From the NCBI GenBank assembly GCA_030655095.1, contig JAURWF010000036.1, positions 1-11,018 of the forward strand: 11,018 bases of DNA, in the 5' to 3' direction. Source of the DNA: a bacterium (GTDB taxonomy: Bacteria; Patescibacteriota; Patescibacteriia; Patescibacteriales; GWC2-42-12). The notes beneath the pieces were generated by a model. The model did no database searches. It was not told the origin of the DNA and was given only the letters and a program-made list of their open reading frames with translations. A program made the translations under genes and the position numbers. Shown here piece after piece: positions 6,467 to 11,018 of the stretch. Every line of letters begins with the position of its first letter. Position 1 is the stretch's first letter.

Positions 6467-7918
6467 TTAAATCTTTCCTAAATCTAAATATTCATCAATT
6501 TTTATCTCTTGAATAAATTCTTGCATATGACTTACTATAATCATAGCGCCTTGATATTCATTAATAGCTTTGGCAATTATTGGTAAATGACGAAAATTAA
6601 TATGATTAGTTGGCTCATCTAAAATTAAAAGTCCTGGTTGCATCAACACTAAACGTGCAAAAGACAATAAACCCTTTTGACCTTCAGATAGCTCCGCTAC
6701 CTTATGCCCCATTAAATCGCCACCAATTAAAAAACCAGACGCAATAGAACGCATAGCTTGTGTATCAGTTCCTTCTATTAAAGCACTCTGAAGCGAATCA
6801 AATACGGTTTGATTATAGTCAAGATTAGAAAAATCCTGGCTATAATAACCAACGCGAACATTATCTAAAATTTTTACATATTCACTATTATTAGAAACAA
6901 GTAAACGCAAAAGAGTACTTTTTCCAATTCCATTCGGACCCGTTATTAAAAGATGCATTTGTTTGCGTAAAACTTTATTTACTTCCTTTATTACTGGCTC
7001 ATGATTATAAACAATTTTCACAGCGCTAATTTTAACAATTTCGCCAACAATATCTTGACTAGGAATGGTAAATTCTCTAATAGTTTTATCCTCTTTTCTA
7101 ACGTCAACCATATCTTCTTCTAAATCTGCTGTTTCATCTTTTAATTTTTTAGCAAGCTTACGCATCTTTCCGCCCTTGTTGGCAAAAAAATTCACTTTTT
7201 CTTTTCTATCTTTAATTTGCTTTTCTAATTGAGCATTTTTTCTCTGTTCTCGTTCTACTCGTTTACTAATTTCTTCAACAACAGAATAATAATCTCCAAC
7301 ATAAGCCTCAATTTTATGAGTAAAAACATCAAGATAAATAACCCCTTCTGTAAAACAATTTAAAAATCCAGCATCATGAGAAATCACGATAACTGTTTTA
7401 TTATACATTATTAAAAATTCAACTAAATGATCAATACCAGCTGAATCAAGATTATTAGTAGGTTCGTCTAGTAAAAGAATGTCTGGATTTTGAATTAATG
7501 CAAAGGCCAATAATAGTCTAGCTTGCTGTCCACCAGAAAGATTACCGACAAACTTATCAGTTGGCACTGATAAATTAACTGCATCTAAAACCTTACTAAT
7601 TTTACTAGCTAAATTAACTGGAACTATTTCAAAAGCTTTTGCAAAATATTTTTCAACTGACAACTCAAAATATTCACGCGCCATAGTTTGTCTAGCAGTA
7701 CCAACAGTAGCACCATTGGTTATAGATATTTTTCCTTCTAGTGGTTTTAATTCGCCCATAATTAAAGCAAACAAAGAACTTTTTCCAGCTCCATTTTGCC
7801 CCATTAAAGTCACTTTTGCATTTTTTCGCACACTAAAACTAGCCTCATCTAAAATAGGCTTATTATGCTGATATTCAAAATCAACTTCATCAAATCGTAA
7901 AATTACTTCTTCTGCCAT
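6467..7918 (-). CDS. ABC-F family ATP-binding protein (ribosome-associated)
   Basis: This 483-residue protein has two ABC nucleotide-binding domains and no membrane segment, which defines ABC-F. NBD1: Walker A GQNGAGKS (40-47), signature LSGGQ (127-131), Walker B LLLDEPTNNLD (148-158), switch His181. A charged helical linker (about 213-285, with FFANKGGKMRKLAKKL) corresponds to the P-site tRNA interaction motif. NBD2: Walker A GPNGIGKS (327-334), signature LSEGQ (410-414), Walker B ILDEPTNHIN (432-441), switch His464. ABC-F proteins bind the ribosomal E site and relieve stalls or protect from antibiotics. This one is short, lacks C-terminal extensions, and has Asn441 in place of the usual D-loop Asp. 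It is flanked upstream by a terminator (8030-8061), so it has its own promoter in 7919-8029. A TTGACT (7951-7956) is present but I see no convincing -10. Confidence 0.92.
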   Translation of the reverse strand: MAEEVILRFDEVDFEYQHNKPILDEASFSVRKNAKVTLMGQNGAGKSSLFALIMGELKPLEGKISITNGATVGTARQTMAREYFELSVEKYFAKAFEIVPVNLASKISKVLDAVNLSVPTDKFVGNLSGGQQARLLLAFALIQNPDILLLDEPTNNLDSAGIDHLVEFLIMYNKTVIVISHDAGFLNCFTEGVIYLDVFTHKIEAYVGDYYSVVEEISKRVEREQRKNAQLEKQIKDRKEKVNFFANKGGKMRKLAKKLKDETADLEEDMVDVRKEDKTIREFTIPSQDIVGEIVKISAVKIVYNHEPVIKEVNKVLRKQMHLLITGPNGIGKSTLLRLLVSNNSEYVKILDNVRVGYYSQDFSNLDYNQTVFDSLQSALIEGTDTQAMRSIASGFLIGGDLMGHKVAELSEGQKGLLSFARLVLMQPGLLILDEPTNHINFRHLPIIAKAINEYQGAMIIVSHMQEFIQEIKIDEYLDLGKI

Positions 7919-8029
7919 AAAAATTAAAAAAAATTAACTAATTAACATCCAGTCAAGCACTTATCAGGTCTGTTACCAAATACAGCATTCAACAACAAAC
8001 CCAGTGTATCAAAAAAAATAAAATAATGC

Positions 8030-8061
8030 AAAAAAAAGACGGCAGATCATTGACCTGCCGT
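8030..8061 (-). terminator. Intrinsic terminator of the charged-protein gene
   Basis: On the minus strand a perfect 7-bp GC-rich stem (ACGGCAG 8039-8045 with CTGCCGT 8055-8061, 9-nt loop) is followed by one C and eight T (8030-8037). This is the best terminator in the window. It lies about 70 bp past the stop of gene 8133-8651 and separates it from the ABC-F gene. Confidence 0.85.
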
Positions 8062-8083
8062 TATGATTTATATTGGGAGTAGA

Positions 8084-8122
8084 GGAAGTAGAAATGTTTT
8101 ACAATAAAACATTTCTACTTCC
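8084..8122. repeat. Perfect 18-bp palindrome with 3-nt loop
   Basis: The arms GGAAGTAGAAATGTTTTA (8084-8101) and TAAAACATTTCTACTTCC (8105-8122) pair perfectly around CAA. Outer AGTAGA/TCTACT segments could extend the structure across an internal loop. It lies in the 3' untranslated part of gene 8133-8651, between its stop and the terminator, so the mRNA would end in two consecutive hairpins. It may be an RNA-stabilising element, an RNase III site, or a relic of a small palindromic repeat element. Confidence 0.8.
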
Positions 8123-8132
8123 ACAAATTATT

Positions 8133-8651
8133 CTACTTTTTAAACACCACCTCTCTCCGGTAGCGCCTCCCGTTATACCATTCATATACTATTATCGTAT
8201 TTCTTTTTTCTTCTCTCATTCTTTTCTTTTCTATTTTCTCTTTTCTCTTTCTTTTTCTTTCTTTCCTCCCCTTTTTTGCCTTTATTTTTCTTAATTTTTT
8301 TATTTCTTCTCTTTTTTTTCTTTCTTTTTTTCTTGCTTCTCTTTTTCTTCCTCTTTTTTCTTTTCTCTCTTCTTCTTTTTCTGCTTCTTCTGTTTTTTCT
8401 TCTGTTTTTTCATCTGTTTTTTCATTTTTTTCTTTACGCCATGTTTCCCAATCATCAACAGTCGCCCCCGACAACACCACTGCTAATGTTTTTGTTAATG
8501 TTTCTTCCAACACCCCTGACAACACCACTGCCAGCTCCTCTTCTGATATTTTTGTCAACATTTCCTTTAGCTCCCTTTCTGACATTTTTGTCAGCAATAA
8601 TACGAGCACTTCTTCTAATTCCTCTTCTGATATTTCGGCTATTCTTTCCAT
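8133..8651 (-). CDS. Hypothetical highly charged protein with polybasic tract, 172 residues
   Basis: I do not recognise this protein. Residues 1-62 form degenerate helical repeats beginning ISEEEL (7-12), MSEREL (23-28) and ISEEEL (35-40), with LAVVLSG occurring in related form at 40-46 and 56-62. After DDWETW (66-71) comes an acid-rich stretch (about 73-95, EKTDEKTEEK), then about 55 residues of mostly Lys, Arg and Glu (96-150), and a compact aromatic tail with VYEWYNGRRYRRE. No signal peptide is seen. The charge suggests nucleic-acid or ribosome binding, or a long single helix. The ATG at 8651 is preceded by GAGGGGG (8659-8665), an acceptable ribosome site. Codon choice makes the coding strand nearly pure purine. 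It follows the HEAT-repeat gene by 90 bp with a hairpin between. An opposite-strand reading (8276-8671) is only low-complexity Leu/Phe. It is likely a real gene. Confidence 0.65.
   Translation of the reverse strand: MERIAEISEEELEEVLVLLLTKMSERELKEMLTKISEEELAVVLSGVLEETLTKTLAVVLSGATVDDWETWRKEKNEKTDEKTEEKTEEAEKEEERKEKRGRKREARKKERKKREEIKKLRKIKAKKGRKERKRKRKEKIEKKRMREEKRNTIIVYEWYNGRRYRREVVFKK
8200..8436. other. Long homopurine-homopyrimidine tract inside a gene
   Basis: The plus strand is about 94 percent pyrimidine over some 237 bases; I count roughly 15 purines. One run of about 47 bases (8336-8382) has none. It coincides with the Lys/Arg/Glu-rich part of gene 8133-8651, using AAA, AAG, GAA, GAG, AGA and AGG codons. 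Such tracts can form triplex DNA or slip during replication. Confidence 0.85.
8541..8635 (-). repeat. Internal degenerate repeats in the charged-protein gene
   Basis: TTCTGATATTTTTGTCA (8541-8557) recurs with one change at 8577-8593, 36 bp or 12 codons later. An 11-base part recurs at 8625-8635, 16 codons on. They encode the repeated LTK-[I/M]-SE helix starts. A separate 14-bp direct repeat GACAACACCACTGC (8470-8483 and 8518-8531) encodes the two AVVLSG segments. The N-terminal domain thus grew by short tandem duplication. Confidence 0.7.
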
Positions 8652-8695
8652 TTTATATCCCCCTCTTTTAAAATGATTAACAAAAAAACAAATTT

Positions 8696-8722
8696 GGGAT
8701 TAAATATATTATACTTAATCCC
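8696..8722 (-). terminator. Hairpin after the HEAT-repeat gene, with TATAAT in its loop
   Basis: GGGATTAA (8696-8703) and TTAATCCC (8715-8722) form a perfect 8-bp inverted repeat with an 11-nt centre, 19 bp past the stop of gene 8742-9539. On the minus strand it is followed by AAATTTGTTTTTTT, so it could act as a moderate terminator. The centre contains TATAAT (8708-8713, minus strand), 57 bp from ATG 8651. A -35 at the right distance is not evident. An operator over a promoter of gene 8133-8651 is the alternative. Confidence 0.5.
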
Positions 8723-8741
8723 GAACCTCAACCCTATTTTC

Positions 8742-9539
8742 TTAGTCTTGTCCTGCTTCTAGTATTCTCAATCTTTCAGCCAAAAGCTCAATGGCTTCAC
8801 CAGAGCCCACCTCCTGCAAAGCATCAACCGCGCTTTTACGAACGTCAATGCTACAGTCATACAAAAGACTTTTTAGAGAATCATAAATACCAAAAGTATC
8901 CATTTCCTTTTTTAAGGTCTTTAGAATATTTCCTAGCGCCGTTGCCAAGCTACAACGGACATCAATTCTATTATCTTTTAATGCCTCTAAAAATTTAGGG
9001 AAGATTTCCTTAACTCTGTCGGTGCTAATATTCCCAAGAGCTAAAATCGCCATTTTCTTGATTTCAACATTTTCATCTACACCAAGAAACTCCTGCAATA
9101 AACTATAGGAAATATAAATTTTTACTCTTGTTAAGATTTTTAAGAGTCTCACTTTCACCGTCTGCAAGAGATCTTTATCTTTTAAGAGTTCTGTGATCTT
9201 CATCTCCACTCCGAGACAATCCTTCTTCCCTATTTTAATAAGGGCACCACCCGCCTCTTGGCTCAGTACTGAGCCGTCTAACAGTTCTTCTGCAAGATAC
9301 TCTATCACTAGCGCAGTCTCTATATTACCAAGCACGCTTATAAGTTCCTTTTTATTTTCTAAATTAACTTCTAATTCTAAGGCCTCAAAAAGAACTTTTT
9401 CTACCCTACCGTCAAGACTCAGTCCTACTTTTGCTAGGACAATAGCTATACTTTTTTTTACGAGAAGACTATCATCATCTATCAGTGCCTCGATGTCATT
9501 CATTCTGTCTTTCAACTCGCCTAGAGTTCGTGTGTCCAT
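8742..9539 (-). CDS. HEAT-repeat protein, 265 residues
   Basis: This is an all-helical alpha-solenoid. Repeat second helices are visible as VKKSIAIVLAKVG (27-39), NKKELISVLGNI (about 62-73), VEIKKMAILALGNIS (158-172), IDVRCSLATALGNIL (192-206) and IDVRKSAVDALQEVG (231-245), with the typical D/N-x-x-V-R/K start and A-L-G end. Between them lie more divergent repeats, giving about seven in all. There is no signal peptide, membrane segment or enzymatic motif, so it should be a cytoplasmic protein-binding scaffold. HEAT/PBS-lyase-like proteins of this sort have varied partners, and none can be named here. ATG 9539 has AGGAGA 5 nt upstream. Its codon use is somewhat less AT-extreme than that of the ATPase genes. 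It is followed by a hairpin (8696-8722) and by the charged-protein gene, which also has a ribosome site. Confidence 0.85.
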   Translation of the reverse strand: MDTRTLGELKDRMNDIEALIDDDSLLVKKSIAIVLAKVGLSLDGRVEKVLFEALELEVNLENKKELISVLGNIETALVIEYLAEELLDGSVLSQEAGGALIKIGKKDCLGVEMKITELLKDKDLLQTVKVRLLKILTRVKIYISYSLLQEFLGVDENVEIKKMAILALGNISTDRVKEIFPKFLEALKDNRIDVRCSLATALGNILKTLKKEMDTFGIYDSLKSLLYDCSIDVRKSAVDALQEVGSGEAIELLAERLRILEAGQD

Positions 9540-9544
9540 TTTTT

Positions 9545-9550
9545 TCTCCT
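9545..9550 (-). promoter_or_regulatory. Ribosome binding site of the HEAT-repeat gene
   Basis: AGGAGA on the minus strand lies 5 nt before ATG 9539, within a purine-rich AGGGAGAGGAGA stretch. It supports this start over internal Met codons. Confidence 0.75.
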
Positions 9551-9874
9551 CTCCCTAATCCTCATATTCCAGATTAAAGATCCTGTATATTTTATATTCC
9601 GACAGGAGCGGAATAGATTTAGCGAACTCAATAAATGAGATTCGCTTTAAATAAGATTCGCTTTATATATTTTACAAAATCATTACTCAAAAAAAATTAA
9701 ATGATTTTGATTATTAAATCAAAAAAATAACTCTATGTTTAACTATCTTTTAGCTCTTTAATTAAAGATAGATTATTTTTTATTCTTTTTATTATTATAT
9801 TGTCAAAGTTCTTTAAATAAAACTTTTTACTAAAAATCTTATCTAACATTTGTATATAGATAATCACAATACTA
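9551..9874. other. Gene-free AT-rich region with several hairpins
   Basis: No open frame here is convincing. Features seen: an inverted repeat TATTCCG/CGGAATA (9595-9601 and 9609-9615); a bulged hairpin AGCGAACTCA/TGAGATTCGCT (about 9621-9646) followed by a direct repeat AGATTCGCTTTA (9638-9649 and 9654-9665); AAAATCATT/AATGATTTT (9676-9684 and 9700-9708); TTTTGATT/AATCAAAA (9705-9712 and 9717-9724); CTATCTTT/AAAGATAG enclosing the 14-bp palindrome TCTTTAATTAAAGA (9755-9768); and ATATTGTCAAA twice (9797-9807 and 9877-9887). On the minus strand the first of these last copies gives a TTGACA, but no good -10 follows. The region must hold the 3' end of the flavoprotein transcript and the promoter of the HEAT gene. 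Confidence 0.6.
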
Positions 9875-11018
9875 CTATATTGTCAAATTTTGATTAGCGC
9901 TCTCCCCTGCTATAAAACCAGTGCTCCAGCAAATTTGTAAATTATAGCCTCCTGTTGGTCCGTCCAGATCTAATATTTCTCCTGCTAAAAATAAATTTTG
10001 ATACAATTTAGAACGCATAGTTTTTGGATCAACTTCTTTAACATCAACACCTCCTGCTGTAAGCATAGCTTTATTAAAACTTTTTAATTCTTTTACTGTT
10101 AAAGTAAATCTTTTAATTGCGAATACCAATGCTTGGCGCTCTTCTTTGGTAATACTGCTTACTTGTTTTAATTCATTAATGCCAGATAATTTAATAATAA
10201 TTGGCACTAATTTTGGTGGCACAAGACTTATCAAATAATTTTTAAACATTTTATTATGACTATGATGAAAATCATTTTGTAATTTCTTTTCCAATTCAAT
10301 AAATTCCATTTCTGGTTGAAAATCAATTTGCAAAACAACTGGCGTTGGCAATAAAGATCCAATACAACTGCTTAAATCAATAATTGCCGGACCGCTTAAT
10401 CCATCAGCAGTAAAAATAATTTCTCCGATTCTACTAATGATTTTTTTATTATTTTGAAAAATACTAATTTTAATATTTTTCAAACTTAAACCCTCTAAGT
10501 CTTTTACTATTTTTTCTTCAACAATAATTGGCGTTAATGCTGGTCTAGGCTTAATAATATTATGCCCTAATTTTGCCAACCATTTATATCCATCACCAGT
10601 AGAGCCTGTTTCTGTATATGATTTACCTCCAGTACAAATTATAAAATTTTTACTAAAAATTTCTTTATTATTTTTTAAAATAACTTTTTCAATTTTATTA
10701 TCAACTGTGATAATTTCTTTAACTTCTGTATTAAGCATTGTTTCAACATTATTTTTTTCTAAATATTTTATTAATGCCGACTGAACATCTTTTGCTTTGT
10801 CGCTTTTTGGAAATACGCGATAATAATCTTCAACTTTTGTAGTTATTCCAATTTTTGCAAAAAAATTTATAGTATCAATAACACTAAATTTATTAAAAAC
10901 AGAAAATAAAAATTTAAAATTTTTGCCATAAACATTGATATTCTCTTTATTATCAGCCATCATATTTGTAATATTGCAACGACCATGTCCTGTTGTTAAA
11001 AGTTTAACACCAAGATCA
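9875..11018 (-). CDS. BaiN/HI0933-family NAD(P)/FAD-dependent oxidoreductase, 5' end outside window
   Basis: The frame runs open through the right edge of the window. Upstream of the first in-window ATG (10963) it still reads DLGVKLLTTGHGRCNITN, the family's conserved N-terminal segment, so the true start and the dinucleotide-binding GxGxxG motif lie beyond 11018. Also visible are ICTGGKSYTETGSTGDGY, LAKLGHNI and PALTPI in the flavin region. The C-terminal hallmark has TAGGV, TMRSKLYQNLFLAGE, LDLDGPTGGYNLQ and the closing TGFIAGESA. These proteins are cytoplasmic flavoproteins (YhiN/HI0933 type). A related enzyme, BaiN, acts in bile-acid 7-dehydroxylation, but the substrate in this organism is unknown. 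It ends with TAG at 9875. The 362-residue reading from 10963 would be an artefact of the window edge. Confidence 0.93.
   Translation of the reverse strand, partial: DLGVKLLTTGHGRCNITNMMADNKENINVYGKNFKFLFSVFNKFSVIDTINFFAKIGITTKVEDYYRVFPKSDKAKDVQSALIKYLEKNNVETMLNTEVKEIITVDNKIEKVILKNNKEIFSKNFIICTGGKSYTETGSTGDGYKWLAKLGHNIIKPRPALTPIIVEEKIVKDLEGLSLKNIKISIFQNNKKIISRIGEIIFTADGLSGPAIIDLSSCIGSLLPTPVVLQIDFQPEMEFIELEKKLQNDFHHSHNKMFKNYLISLVPPKLVPIIIKLSGINELKQVSSITKEERQALVFAIKRFTLTVKELKSFNKAMLTAGGVDVKEVDPKTMRSKLYQNLFLAGEILDLDGPTGGYNLQICWSTGFIAGESANQNLTI

Noticed and set aside
8073..8294. A plus-strand frame starting at an ATG-rich stretch
   Set aside because: It runs through the terminator-side hairpin and into the pyrimidine tract; its composition is dictated by those features.
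8276..8671. A plus-strand frame of 131 codons very rich in Leu and Phe, resembling a membrane protein
   Set aside because: It is the complement of the purine-rich coding strand of gene 8133-8651. It is low complexity and has no ribosome site or upstream promoter.
9193..9558. A 121-codon plus-strand frame opposite the HEAT-repeat gene
   Set aside because: It is Ser-rich with no initiation signal. The minus-strand frame has clear HEAT periodicity and a ribosome site.
9743..9790. Hairpin plus T-rich tract resembling a plus-strand terminator
   Set aside because: No plus-strand gene lies upstream. The stem is A/T only, and T-rich runs are everywhere in this region.
1..11018. CRISPR arrays, tRNA or rRNA genes, transposases, or a defence island
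   Set aside because: No regularly spaced repeats, no tRNA-like cloverleaf and no transposase motifs were seen. The AAA/DUF4143 ATPases alone do not identify a defence system.

Overview
The window is AT-rich, and every gene I can support lies on the minus strand, so transcription runs from high to low coordinates. Base composition, the standard code (TAA/TAG stops, no in-frame TGA in the long genes), small hypothetical proteins, tandem DUF4143-type ATPases, a barrel-less PEP-synthase-like enzyme and a mix of leaderless or SD-less genes with SD-led genes all suggest an uncultivated bacterium, most likely Candidatus Patescibacteria (CPR, Parcubacteria-like). This placement is an inference from gene content, not from a marker gene.

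Right edge to middle. 9875-11018 is the 3' part of a BaiN/HI0933-family flavoprotein, cut by the window edge. A 335-bp gene-free stretch with several AT-rich hairpins separates it from a HEAT-repeat protein (8742-9539). Next comes an extremely charged protein whose coding strand is an almost unbroken purine tract (8133-8651). Its 3' side carries a perfect 18-bp hairpin and then a good intrinsic terminator (8030-8061). An ABC-F type translation ATPase (6467-7918) follows, then a 91-residue unknown protein with a perfect AGGAGG site (6115-6390) and a 115-residue unknown protein (5626-5973).

Left half. A histidine-phosphatase family gene (4661-5434) overlaps by 28 bp an enzyme built like rifampicin phosphotransferase: ATP-grasp domain, variable middle and C-terminal phospho-histidine domain, without a PEP/pyruvate barrel (2652-4688). 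They probably form a translationally coupled pair. Downstream lie two AAA+ ATPases with a C-terminal nuclease-like DUF4143 region (1317-2564 and 68-1240).

The most informative structure is the ATPase DNA. The region 5457-5610, between the phosphatase gene and the 115-residue gene, is the scar of a third ATPase cassette. It keeps about 25 codons from the 3' end of a gene like 1317-2564 and a near-identical copy of the promoter region that drives 68-1240, with the body of the gene gone. The intact copy of that promoter has a consensus TTGACA-17-TATACT placed so that transcription starts at or next to the ATG (leaderless mRNA). It overlaps a perfect 19-bp inverted repeat. The same promoter shows that the first gene starts at 1240, not at the upstream in-frame ATG at 1297. 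I see no CRISPR array, tRNA, rRNA or transposase. Most of the window is ordinary for such a genome, and I cannot claim a new defence or mobile system.
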